The translations under genes were made by a program, and so were the position numbers. Shown piece after piece: positions 11,990 to 19,627 of a stretch of DNA of 64,000 nt. The notes beneath the pieces are model-generated. The model did no database searches. It saw nothing but the letters and a program-made list of their open reading frames with translations, and was not told the DNA's origin. Source of the stretch: Modestobacter sp. DSM 44400 (GTDB lineage: Bacteria > Actinomycetota > Actinomycetes > Mycobacteriales > Geodermatophilaceae); the NCBI RefSeq assembly GCF_900107175.1, contig NZ_FNOZ01000001.1:124001-188000 (forward strand), written 5' to 3'. Numbering within the stretch: the stretch's first letter is position 1; the number at the start of each line of letters is the position of its first letter.

Positions 11990-13027
11990 TCACCCGTGCG
12001 GGGCGGTCCCGCCCGTGGAGCCGCCACCTCCGGCGGGAGCCGGACGGCGGATGTCGGGCTCGAGGTAGATCACCCGGGCGATGGGCACCGCCGCGCGGAT
12101 GCGTGACTCGGCGGCGTCGATCGCCTGTGCAACCGACCCCGCGGTGTCGTCGGAGCGCACCGCGATCTTGGCGCCGACCAGGAGCTCCTCGGGCCCGAGG
12201 TGCTGGGTGCGCATGTGGATGACCGACAACACGTCATCGCCCTCCTCGAGCGCGGCGACGATGGCCCGCCGGTCGGCCGGAGTCGCCGCCTCACCGATGA
12301 GCAGGCTCTTGGTCTCCATGCCCAGCACGATGGCCACGACCACCAGGAGCAGGCCGATGGCGATGGTCCCCAGGCCGTCGTAGAGCCCGTTGCCGGTCAG
12401 CGCGGACAGCCCGACGCCCAGCAATGCGAACACCAGGCCGGCGAGCGCCGCGGTGTCCTCCAGGAGGACGACGGGCAGCTCGGGGGCGCGGGCGTGCCGG
12501 ATGAAGGCCCAGTAGCTCTCACCGGGCTTGCGGACGGCGTTGGTCTCCTTGACCGCGGTACGCAGCGAGAAGCCCTCCAAGCCCATGGCGATGACCAGCA
12601 CGCCGATCGCCCAGGCCGCCGAGTCCACTTCCTCCGAGCCGAGGATCTTGTGCACACCCTCGTAGATGGCGAAGAGCCCACCGACGCTGAACAGGACCAC
12701 GGCGACCAGGAAGCCGTAGAGGTACCGGTCCCGGCCGAAGCCGAACGGGTGGTCCGGCGTGGCCTCCCGCTTGGAGGTGCGCCCACCCAGCAGCAGCAGC
12801 CCCTGGTTGCCCGAGTCGGCCAACGAGTGGATCGCCTCGGCGAGCATCGAGGAGGCGCCGGTGACCAGGAAGGCGATGAACTTGGCGACCGCGATACCGA
12901 GGTTGGCGGCCAGCGCGGCGAGGATGGCCTTGTTGCTGCCACCGTGCCCGCCGGCTGACTCGCTGCCGTGGTCGCCGTTGCCGTTCGCCGTCGACGGGGC
13001 CTGTGCGCTCGCTGTGTGTTCGCTCAT
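11990..13027 (-). CDS. Cation diffusion facilitator (CDF) family transporter
   Basis: 345-residue integral membrane protein, likely a divalent-metal/proton antiporter that exports Zn2+, Fe2+ or similar ions. Five or six membrane spans are evident, with the metal-site pattern HSLAD in TM2 and LEDTAALAG in TM5, and a C-terminal cytoplasmic domain of about 90 residues. The N-terminus carries a Ser/Gly/His-rich stretch of about 30 residues that could bind metal. The ATG at 13027 is chosen; it starts 10 nt after the SIS gene stop, so the genes are likely co-transcribed. The metal cannot be named from sequence. Confidence 0.9.
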   Translation of the reverse strand: MSEHTASAQAPSTANGNGDHGSESAGGHGGSNKAILAALAANLGIAVAKFIAFLVTGASSMLAEAIHSLADSGNQGLLLLGGRTSKREATPDHPFGFGRDRYLYGFLVAVVLFSVGGLFAIYEGVHKILGSEEVDSAAWAIGVLVIAMGLEGFSLRTAVKETNAVRKPGESYWAFIRHARAPELPVVLLEDTAALAGLVFALLGVGLSALTGNGLYDGLGTIAIGLLLVVVAIVLGMETKSLLIGEAATPADRRAIVAALEEGDDVLSVIHMRTQHLGPEELLVGAKIAVRSDDTAGSVAQAIDAAESRIRAAVPIARVIYLEPDIRRPAPAGGGGSTGGTAPHG

Positions 13028-13037
13028 GACCTGCCCA

Positions 13038-14183
13038 TCATGGATGGAGAGCCCGCTCGTGGTCCAACGCGAGCGCCAGGTAGACGGCGCTGAAGTCGGC
13101 GACGGCCAGCTGGCGGGCCAGCTGGACCAGCCGCGGGTACCGGTCCGGCTCACCGTGGTCGGCCAGCGCGCTCACCGGGACGTTGCGCGCGGTCGCGGTG
13201 CGCAGCACCTCCTGCAGCGCCACGGCCGCCGACCGGGGCTCGCGCTCGGAGGTGCCGTCGTCGTCGCCGACGTCGCCGTCCCGGATGGTCAGCAGCCGTA
13301 GCCGCCGGCCGGGGTCGGCCTCCCGGTCGCGGAAGAAGTCGTCCTGCCCTCCCGCCGGGGCCAGCGGCCCGCCGAGCACGGTGCGGGCGGCGACCCGCTG
13401 GTCGGGCAGCCGGAAGGTGGGAACCGGCAGGCCGGCCAACGTGGCGAGCTGGTCGGCGACCCGCTCCGCGGCCGCGCCGGCCAGCGGTCCCTCGGCGGCG
13501 ATGACCGGCAGCGCGTCCAGCAGTTCCAGGGCCAGCGTCTTGGCCGGGTTGACGAAGGACTCGCGGGCCGGGCCGCACTCGGCGGCAACCTCGTCCAGTG
13601 CCCCGGCCACTCCCTCGGTGTCGGCCGTGCCCGCGGGCAGCAGGCCCAGCTGGTCGGCCAGCAGCAGCATCGGGGTCAGCAGCGACCACAGGGTCGTGTG
13701 CCGCACCCGGGAGGCCGGCAGCGACACGTACGGGGCGCGGGCGCCGCCGCAGGCGGCGTGCAGCGGCGCGTCCTCGGCGCCGATGCCCACCAGCGCCACG
13801 CCGCGGCGGGCCGCTTCGTAGGCCGGGGTGACGGCGTAACGGCCGGCGCCGGTCCGGGTGGCGACCACGACGACGTCGGAGGCGCCCATCCACACCGGCA
13901 GCGCCGGGCCGGGCACCACGTCGACGGTGACCGGACTGCTCGGCCCCAGCAGGGCGCGCAGCACCGAGGCGGCCACCGCGCCCTCCCGTCGGGCGACGAT
14001 CACGAGGCCGCGTGGGCGGCCGCCGGCGGTCACCCGCTCCAGCGAGGCCTCCCCGGTCAGCCGGGCGGTCTCCCGCACCTGGGCACCGGCGCCGGCAACG
14101 GCCGGCAACAGCCCGCGGGGGTCGCGGGCGCGCAGCAGGTCGAGGTCGTCGAGGACCTTCTCGGCCAGCTCCGGAGAGGTCAT
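13038..14183 (-). CDS. SIS-domain protein, phosphoglucose/phosphomannose isomerase-like
   Basis: 381-residue protein with two sugar-isomerase (SIS) folds, like the bifunctional phosphoglucose/phosphomannose isomerases (TIGR02128 group) but divergent. Visible pieces are a Gly/Ala-rich first SIS core (ASDVVVVATRTGAGRYA and RRGVALVGIG) and a second half with ESFVNPAKTLALELLDALP. It is encoded between Trm112 and the cation transporter, next to manA and manB, which supports a phosphosugar role. The ATG overlaps the Trm112 stop as ATGA, so start and coupling are clear. Catalytic residues are not certain and it may be regulatory. Confidence 0.8.
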   Translation of the reverse strand: MTSPELAEKVLDDLDLLRARDPRGLLPAVAGAGAQVRETARLTGEASLERVTAGGRPRGLVIVARREGAVAASVLRALLGPSSPVTVDVVPGPALPVWMGASDVVVVATRTGAGRYAVTPAYEAARRGVALVGIGAEDAPLHAACGGARAPYVSLPASRVRHTTLWSLLTPMLLLADQLGLLPAGTADTEGVAGALDEVAAECGPARESFVNPAKTLALELLDALPVIAAEGPLAGAAAERVADQLATLAGLPVPTFRLPDQRVAARTVLGGPLAPAGGQDDFFRDREADPGRRLRLLTIRDGDVGDDDGTSEREPRSAAVALQEVLRTATARNVPVSALADHGEPDRYPRLVQLARQLAVADFSAVYLALALDHERALHP

Positions 14184-14386
14184 GCCGGCCGCTGCCGGGC
14201 CTCGTCGAGCAGCAGAACCGGGATGCCGTCACGCACGGGGAACGCCCGGTGGCAGGTGCCGCAGACCAGCTCGGCGGCCGCCACGTCGAGGGTGAGCGGG
14301 CTGTGGTGCGTGTCGGGGCAGGCCAGGATCTGCAGCAGCGCCGGGTCGATGCCCAGCGTCGCGGTGTTCGTCTCGGGACCGGTCAT
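14180..14386 (-). CDS. Trm112 family zinc-ribbon protein
   Basis: 68-residue Trm112-like protein. It has the family core LLQILACPDTHHSPL and ELVCGTCHRAFPVRDGIPVLL with one CPxxH and one CGTC cysteine pair, a zinc-ribbon layout. In eukaryotes and archaea Trm112 activates methyltransferases; the bacterial role is poorly known. It overlaps manB upstream and the SIS gene downstream, each by ATGA, so the three are almost surely translated together. Confidence 0.9.
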   Translation of the reverse strand: MTGPETNTATLGIDPALLQILACPDTHHSPLTLDVAAAELVCGTCHRAFPVRDGIPVLLLDEARQRPA

Positions 14387-15765
14387 GACCGCACCATCTC
14401 CAGTACCTCGTCGCGCACGGCCGCCATCCGCGGCTCGTCCGGTGCCTCCACGTTCAGCCGCAGCAGCGGCTCGGTGTTGCTGGCCCGCAGGTTGAACCAG
14501 GCACCGTCGGGCAGCTGCACGGTGAGCCCGTCCAGGTCGTCCAGGGTCACGCCCTCGCGGGAGCCCCAGGTCGCGCGGACCGCGGCGACCCGCCCGGGGG
14601 CGTCGGCCACCGTGGAGTTGACCTCCCCGGAGGCTGCGTACCGGCTGTACTCGGCGGTCAGCTCCGACAGCGGGCGGAACTGCTCGCCCAGCGCCGCGAG
14701 CACGTGCATCGCGGCGAGCATGCCGGTGTCGGCGCGCCAGAAGTCGCGGAAGTAGTAGTGCGCCGAGTGCTCGCCGCCGAAGACCGCGTCGGTGCGGGCC
14801 ATCTCGGCCTTGATGAACGAGTGCCCCACCCGGGTACGCACCGGCTCGCCGCCGTGCTCCCGGACGATCTCCGGCACTGCCTTGGAGGTGATCAGGTTGT
14901 GGATGATCGTGGTGCCCCGGCCCTTCGCCAGCTCTCGGACGGCGACCAGGGCGGTGATCGCCGAGGGACTGACCGCCTGCCCGCGCTCGTCGACGATGAA
15001 ACAACGGTCCGCGTCGCCGTCGAAGGCCAGTCCGATGTCGGCGCCGTGCTCGACCACCGCGGCCTGCAGGTCGACCAGGTTGGCCGGGTCGAGCGGGTTG
15101 GCCTCGTGGTTGGGGAAGGTGCCGTCGAGCTCGAAGTACATCGGGACGACGTCCAGCGGAAGACCGGACAGCACCACGGGCACGGTGAACCCGCCCATGC
15201 CGTTGCCGGCGTCGACGACGACCTTCAGCGGGCGGATGCCGGACAGGTCGACCAGCTGGCGGAGGTAGCCGGCGTACTCGGCGGCGAGGTCGCGGCTGCT
15301 GACCGAGCCGAGCCGCTCGGGCCTGCGGTCGAAGACGCCGTCCCGGCCGTCGACCAGCCGCTGGGCGCACTCCCGGATCTGCACCAGCCCCGAGTCCCGG
15401 CCGATGGGCGCCGCGCCGGCCCGGCAGAGCTTGATGCCGTTGTACTGCGCCGGATTGTGGCTGGCGGTGAACATCGCACCGGGCAGCTGCAGCGACCCGG
15501 CCGCGAAGTAGAGCATGTCGGTGGAGCCCAGTCCGGCCTCGACGACGTCCAGCCCGCGGCCCAGCACGCCCTCGGCGAAAGCCCGGGAGAGCGGAACCGA
15601 GCTCTCCCGCATGTCGTGCGCGGTGACGACGGCGGGAGCTCCGGTCTCGGCGTGCACGAACTCGGCGAACGCGGCACCGATGGCCCGCGCGACGTCGACG
15701 TCCCACTGGTCGGGCACCACCCCGCGCACGTCGTAGGCCTTGATGATCGACGACAGGTCTGACAC
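14383..15765 (-). CDS. manB: Phosphomannomutase/phosphoglucomutase
   Basis: 460-residue alpha-D-phosphohexomutase that interconverts mannose-6-phosphate and mannose-1-phosphate (and often the glucose forms). The active-site phosphoserine loop is FTASHNPAQYNGIK, the Mg-binding loop is DGDADRCF, the sugar-binding GEHSAHYYFRD is present and the phosphate-binding RASNTEPLLRLN ends the fold. Its start is GTG at 15765 with TAGGGT 7 nt upstream. Together with manA and manC it completes the route to GDP-mannose within this window. Confidence 0.96.
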   Translation of the reverse strand: MSDLSSIIKAYDVRGVVPDQWDVDVARAIGAAFAEFVHAETGAPAVVTAHDMRESSVPLSRAFAEGVLGRGLDVVEAGLGSTDMLYFAAGSLQLPGAMFTASHNPAQYNGIKLCRAGAAPIGRDSGLVQIRECAQRLVDGRDGVFDRRPERLGSVSSRDLAAEYAGYLRQLVDLSGIRPLKVVVDAGNGMGGFTVPVVLSGLPLDVVPMYFELDGTFPNHEANPLDPANLVDLQAAVVEHGADIGLAFDGDADRCFIVDERGQAVSPSAITALVAVRELAKGRGTTIIHNLITSKAVPEIVREHGGEPVRTRVGHSFIKAEMARTDAVFGGEHSAHYYFRDFWRADTGMLAAMHVLAALGEQFRPLSELTAEYSRYAASGEVNSTVADAPGRVAAVRATWGSREGVTLDDLDGLTVQLPDGAWFNLRASNTEPLLRLNVEAPDEPRMAAVRDEVLEMVRS

Positions 15766-15772
15766 GCGGACG

Positions 15773-15778
15773 ACCCTA
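15773..15778 (-). promoter_or_regulatory. Candidate leaderless -10 box for manB
   Basis: TAGGGT on the minus strand ends 7 nt before the manB GTG. Spacing matches the other leaderless candidates in this window. Confidence 0.35.
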
Positions 15779-15800
15779 TCGGCGAGCCCGGCATCCCGCG

Positions 15801-15864
15801 TCGGCCCCGCTGCAGGGTCCCGCCGCGAGCGTGCGAGCGGTGGGGGGCAGCGGGTCCTTCTTCA
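15801..15864 (-). repeat. Dispersed ~60-bp repeat, copy 3 (starts at DUF3499 stop codon)
   Basis: Minus strand: TGAAGAAGGACCC, where TGA is the stop of the DUF3499 gene, then CCCCCCACCG, CTCGCACGCTCGC and GGCGGGACCCTGCAG. This is the cleanest copy and closely matches copy 2 over its whole length. Confidence 0.85.
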
Positions 15865-16212
15865 GGGAAGGTTGGGCAGGACCCGCAGGTGCCCGCGCCG
15901 CGTGCCGCTGCCGTCGTCGGCGGGGTTGCGCACGGGCTCGGGCCGGGCCGCCTCACGGACGGCGTCGGCCAGCGCGAGCAGGTCGTCGCCGGTCGGCCCG
16001 GCGTCGTCGGCGTCCATCTCGTGCCGCACGACCTCCCAGCCGCGCGGGACGGTCAGCCGCTCCGCGTGGAACTCGCACAGGTCGTAGCTGTGCGGCTCCG
16101 AGTAGGTCGCCAAGGGACCGACGACGGCCGTGGACTCCGCGTACACGTAGGTCAGGGTCGCCGCCGCCGGTTGCGCGCAGCCGCTGCGCGAGCAGCGACG
16201 TGACTGCCTCAC
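15862..16212 (-). CDS. DUF3499 family protein
   Basis: 116-residue actinobacterial DUF3499 protein of unknown function. It has a conserved cysteine-rich N-terminus RRCSRSGC, the ATLTYVYAESTAVVGPLATY strand and YDLCEFHAERLTVPRGW, which together look like a small zinc-binding fold. Two adjacent GTG codons at 16215 and 16212 could start it; 16212 is preferred because a GAGGA site lies 7 nt upstream. It is divergent from the metallopeptidase-family gene, its usual neighbour. Its stop codon is the start of a dispersed repeat. Confidence 0.88.
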   Translation of the reverse strand: MRQSRRCSRSGCAQPAAATLTYVYAESTAVVGPLATYSEPHSYDLCEFHAERLTVPRGWEVVRHEMDADDAGPTGDDLLALADAVREAARPEPVRNPADDGSGTRRGHLRVLPNLP

Positions 16213-16362
16213 CACCGGGTCCTCACAGATCGGCACACTAACCGCGATTCGTCCATCTGGGGCGCAGGCACACCGGAAACGCCGCGCGCGTGCCGCGGGA
16301 CACCTCCCGGCGGGGCGCGAAGGGGTCCGGGTGGGGCGGCGACCCGTACGCTCGCACCCGCG

Positions 16363-16821
16363 ATGTCCCGCTCTCCTGCCCGCGCCCGGCGCGACCGCCA
16401 CGGCCGCGGTCTGCGCGGCCGCCTCGTCCCCCCGACCGTGCCGCTGTCCCGCAGCCGCGCGGAACAATTCGACGACCTGGTGCTCGACGCCGTCGAGGAG
16501 CTGGAGCGGCGCTGGGAGCGCGAGCTGGCCGGCGTGGAGTTCGCCGTCGAGGACGTGCCCTGGGTCGACCACAGCAGCCCCGACGAGGTCGTGCTGGACG
16601 CCGACGTGCTCGACGACGCCAGCGTCCCGCTCGCCCGCGTGCTGCCCGCCCACCGTGAGGACGGCCGGGAGCACCCCGCCCGGATCGTGGTCTACCGGCG
16701 GCCCCTGGAGATCCGCGCCGCCGACCGCGACGACCTCGCCGACCTGGTCCGCGACGTCGTCGTCGACCAGGTCGCGGTGCTGCTGGGCCGCGACCCGGAG
16801 GAGATCGATCCCCCCGGCTGA
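16363..16821 (+). CDS. Metallopeptidase-family protein without HExxH
   Basis: 152-residue protein of the minimal-MMP-like or zincin-like family (PF06262 type). The body matches the family: FDDLVLDAVEELE, then VEFAVEDVP, and RIVVYRRPLEIRA. The helix that should carry the zinc motif HExxH reads VVVDQVAVLLGRDPEEIDP, so the histidine ligands and the catalytic Glu are absent. It probably is not a working protease. A basic N-terminus (RARRDRHGRGLRGR) may bind nucleic acid. The ATG at 16363 is chosen. It is divergently paired with DUF3499. Confidence 0.8.
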   Translation: MSRSPARARRDRHGRGLRGRLVPPTVPLSRSRAEQFDDLVLDAVEELERRWERELAGVEFAVEDVPWVDHSSPDEVVLDADVLDDASVPLARVLPAHREDGREHPARIVVYRRPLEIRAADRDDLADLVRDVVVDQVAVLLGRDPEEIDPPG

Positions 16822-16869
16822 TCGGGTCCTCCCCGGAACCGGCCGGGCGCCACTGCCATGCTGCCGGGG

Positions 16870-18006
16870 ATGAGCACGCACAACCTCGCCTCGGGCGCCG
16901 CCCTCGCCTCGGTGTCCACGGCCACGCTGACCGCCTGGGTGGTCCTGGCCGTCGCGGTGGGCATCGCGCTGGGCCTGCTGGGTGCCCGGCTCACCGGCCG
17001 CCGACACAGCGCCCGGCCCGCACCCACGGCGGCACTCCCTCCGGACGCGCCGGTCCCGCCAGCGGGCGGCGCACTGCGGGGGACGGTCCCGTTCGTCGAC
17101 GACCTGCCCGGGTTCCTCGAGCACCCGCCGGGCACACCTGCCCCCAGCACCTCCCGGGCCCCTTCGGCGCCGCGCACCGGGGCCACGGCGTCCACGGTGT
17201 CCGCGCCGTCGACCGGCGACGCCGGGGGCGGCCCCTCGGCGCGGTCGGCGGTGCTGGCCATGGTGGTGGCCGCGGTGGTGCTCGTCGTCCTGGCGGTCGT
17301 GGTCGCAGTGACCGCCGGCCGGGGCCCGGCCGACACCACCTCCACCGCACCCACCTCCGCCGCAGCCACCTCCGCCGTTGCCGGCGCGGCGACCGCCGGC
17401 ACCACCGCGCCGGCAACGGCACCGACCGGGTCGGCCGCCGCGGGCGTGGACCCGGCCGTCCCGACCACGGTGGCACCGGAGACGACGACCGAGACCGCCG
17501 CAGCGGCGCTGGCCTTCAGCTCCGTGCCGCTGGGCGACGACGGGGTCGCGGCCAGCGTCACCTTCGGTGGCGTGCTGCTCGAGCAGCGCGCCGTCGGGCT
17601 CACCGTCACCTATCCCAGCCTGAGCGTCAGCAGCGACGGAGCGCAGGCGCTGGCCCACGTCCGACTGCCGACGTTCAACTGCCTGACCGACGAGCCGCCC
17701 GCCGACCCGATGGCGGCCGGCTGCAGCCGCTCACTGACCGAGTACGCCGACCTCGCCAGCCCTGCCCTCCAGGTCAGCCGGGACGGCGAGAGGCTCGACG
17801 TGCTCGGCCTGTTCCCCACCTACACCCGGTTCAAGGGCTCGTCGCCGGCCTACACCGGGCGGGCCTACCAGCTCACCGCAACGATCTCCCCCGCCGGCGC
17901 GGTTCGCGGCGGGGTGGCGGCGGCCAGCGGCGTGGTGCGGATCGGCCTGGACAGCGCGCCCAGCACGCCGGTGCCCGGCGTCAACGTGCTGCAGTACGCC
18001 GGCTGA
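16870..18006 (+). CDS. Hypothetical two-span membrane protein with Ala/Thr/Pro-rich linkers
   Basis: About 378 residues, no family recognised. A first hydrophobic span (about 21-42) is followed by a Pro-rich stretch with the motif VPFVDDLPGFLEHPPG. A second strong span follows (about 125-147), then a Thr/Ala/Pro-rich linker, and a C-terminal folded region of about 160 residues with two cysteines (FNCL, AAGC). The layout suggests a short cytoplasmic part, a flexible extracytoplasmic stalk and a globular surface domain. An alternative start at 16858 adds four residues. It is convergent with the next gene, 18 nt apart. Confidence 0.75.
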   Translation: MSTHNLASGAALASVSTATLTAWVVLAVAVGIALGLLGARLTGRRHSARPAPTAALPPDAPVPPAGGALRGTVPFVDDLPGFLEHPPGTPAPSTSRAPSAPRTGATASTVSAPSTGDAGGGPSARSAVLAMVVAAVVLVVLAVVVAVTAGRGPADTTSTAPTSAAATSAVAGAATAGTTAPATAPTGSAAAGVDPAVPTTVAPETTTETAAAALAFSSVPLGDDGVAASVTFGGVLLEQRAVGLTVTYPSLSVSSDGAQALAHVRLPTFNCLTDEPPADPMAAGCSRSLTEYADLASPALQVSRDGERLDVLGLFPTYTRFKGSSPAYTGRAYQLTATISPAGAVRGGVAAASGVVRIGLDSAPSTPVPGVNVLQYAG

Positions 18007-18024
18007 GCCGATAGCGCCGCACGG

Positions 18025-18852
18025 TCAGCGGCGTCCGAGCACCCGCAGGCCGGCCGAGGCGGTCAGGGTGACCACCGGCGAGCCGAGCTCGCGGCGCAGG
18101 CCGCCCACGGCGGAGGCGCCCCACCACGGCCACCGGTCGCCGGAGACGGGGTCGAGCAGGGTCAGCAGCAGGGCCGCGGGCGCATCGTCCCCCGGGACGA
18201 CGGCCAGTTCGAGGGCGCCGACGGCGGCGTGCAGGCGGGCGCTGGCGCGCACGAACGGCCGGTCGGGCGCGGGCAGCCGGTCCAGCACGGCGGGCAGCCA
18301 GCGGTCCAGCCCGGCCGGGTCGGTCGTACGGACGACGTCGGCCACCGAGTCGAGCTCGTCGACCAGCCGGCGGCTGCGGGCATTGGCCAGCGAGGCCGAC
18401 GGCAGGGCGGCGGCCAGGTGCCGCACGGTGGGGTCGCCCAGCGGTAGGCCGCCCAGGCGCATCGTCCACGGGCCGCGGAGCCGGTCGAGAGTTTCCAGCA
18501 CACCCTCGGCGAGCCGGCGGGCGACGTCGTCGTCCCGCGCGAGGAGGCGGCTCGGCGGCCGGCCGCCGGGGACGGGCCCGACGGCGTCGCCCAGCAGGGT
18601 CACCGCGGTGGCCGGGCCCCGGCGGGAGAACGACAACAGGGCCGCCCCGTCGGGACGGCCCTGCCGGTGCTGCTCGACCACCACCGCCCGGGGGCGGCCC
18701 GAGGGGACGAGGGAGGCGGACTGCACGTTCAGCACGGCGGTCAGCCACGGCCCACGGGCGGTGACAGGCGCTGCGAGGTCGGATATGAGGGGTGCCGCGG
18801 CACGGACCTCGCGGACCACTCGGGTGCGTCCGACGGCGACCCGGGTGACCAC
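18025..18852 (-). CDS. Hypothetical protein (275 aa)
   Basis: A soluble-looking, Leu/Ala/Arg-rich protein without a recognised domain. It has no signal peptide or membrane span. Readable pieces include WTMRLGGLPLGDPTVRHLA and a C-terminal DPVSGDRWPWWGASA. The start is GTG at 18852. Codon use and GC3 look like the neighbours, so it is probably real. It lies between the convergent membrane-protein gene and the whiB gene. Confidence 0.65.
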   Translation of the reverse strand: MVTRVAVGRTRVVREVRAAAPLISDLAAPVTARGPWLTAVLNVQSASLVPSGRPRAVVVEQHRQGRPDGAALLSFSRRGPATAVTLLGDAVGPVPGGRPPSRLLARDDDVARRLAEGVLETLDRLRGPWTMRLGGLPLGDPTVRHLAAALPSASLANARSRRLVDELDSVADVVRTTDPAGLDRWLPAVLDRLPAPDRPFVRASARLHAAVGALELAVVPGDDAPAALLLTLLDPVSGDRWPWWGASAVGGLRRELGSPVVTLTASAGLRVLGRR

Positions 18853-18898
18853 GGGAGTCAGTCGACCACACCGGGAGGTTCGGCCGCCTCCAGGGCGT

Positions 18899-18957
18899 CC
18901 CCGAGCCTGCGAGGTGACCCAGGAAGGGGTCCTCTCTCCAGGAGGGGTCCTTCTTCA
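18899..18957 (-). repeat. Dispersed ~60-bp repeat, copy 4 (starts at whiB stop codon, divergent)
   Basis: Minus strand: TGAAGAAGGACCCC, where TGA is the whiB stop, a short insert with a second AGGACCCC, then CTGGGTCACCTCGCAGG and CTCGGGG. The start block appears twice, as if the end had been duplicated. The core is more diverged than in copies 2 and 3. Confidence 0.6.
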
Positions 18958-19314
18958 GCCGGCGCGGCGACGCAGGCGGCGCCGCTCACGCTCGGACAGG
19001 CCGCCCCAGATGCCGAAGCGCTCGTCGTTGCCCAGGGCGTACTCCAGGCACTCGGAGCGAACCTCGCAGCCGGTGCAGATCTTCTTCGCCTCGCGGGTCG
19101 AGCCGCCCTTCTCCGGGAAGAACGCCTCGGGATCGGTCTCGGCGCACAGCGCGCTCTCCTGCCAGCCCTGTTCGTCCAGCAGCCCCCCGGGCAGGCCGGC
19201 GTCGAAGGTCGCCCCGCCCTGCGGGCTCATGCCGAGCACGTCGGCCACGTAGGCGGACGGCGCGGAACCGGCCGCTGCGCTGTTGTACTCGCTCAACCAC
19301 GACACCTCAGCCAT
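18955..19314 (-). CDS. whiB: WhiB-family iron-sulfur transcriptional regulator (WhiB2/WhmD type)
   Basis: 119-residue WhiB-like protein. Four cysteines bind a [4Fe-4S] cluster: one in ESALCAETDP and three in KKICTGCEVRSEC. The G(V/I)WGG turn appears as FGIWGGLSERERR, followed by a basic C-terminus. The unusually high identity around DPEAFFPEKGGSTREAK and the N-terminal extension of about 45 residues match the WhiB2/WhmD group, which controls septation and sporulation in relatives. The ATG at 19314 is chosen; a GTG sits one codon earlier. A good promoter lies about 83 nt upstream. Confidence 0.93.
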   Translation of the reverse strand: MAEVSWLSEYNSAAAGSAPSAYVADVLGMSPQGGATFDAGLPGGLLDEQGWQESALCAETDPEAFFPEKGGSTREAKKICTGCEVRSECLEYALGNDERFGIWGGLSERERRRLRRRAG

Positions 19315-19627
19315 CACGATGCGTCCCCTCACGTCTCGTTCCGGCGAGCCTTCCCGGGCGGTTCCCGAGCGGCCAGCGCCTGATGACAACGTTGGAATTA
19401 CACGCGTGTCGTGAAGGCCGGGTCAAGTTGACGGGGTGTAACGCCGGACCACTCCGGTCCCACCCGTCACCCCTGGTCCCCGGGGGGTCACGATCCACCT
19501 CGACACGCCGCCGGGGCAGTCAGGTTCTGCCCAGTCCGGCGCACAGGTTTCGTCCAGATCGATCGGCCCTCGACCGGTCCCCCCGGGGTCCTGCGGTCGA
19601 CTTCTGCCCATCAGGCACCATGGACCG
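19315..19627. other. Intergenic region between divergent whiB and cofD
   Basis: 313 bases with no gene. It holds the whiB promoter at 19397-19426. Close to cofD, CACCAT ends 6 nt before the GTG and could be a weak leaderless -10. Nothing else was recognised. No riboswitch was seen. Confidence 0.5.
19397..19426 (-). promoter_or_regulatory. Sigma70-type promoter of whiB
   Basis: Minus strand TTGACC (19421-19426), an 18-nt spacer and TGTAAT (19397-19402). Transcription would begin near 19390, leaving a leader of about 75 nt before the whiB ATG. This is the best two-box promoter seen in the window. Confidence 0.6.
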
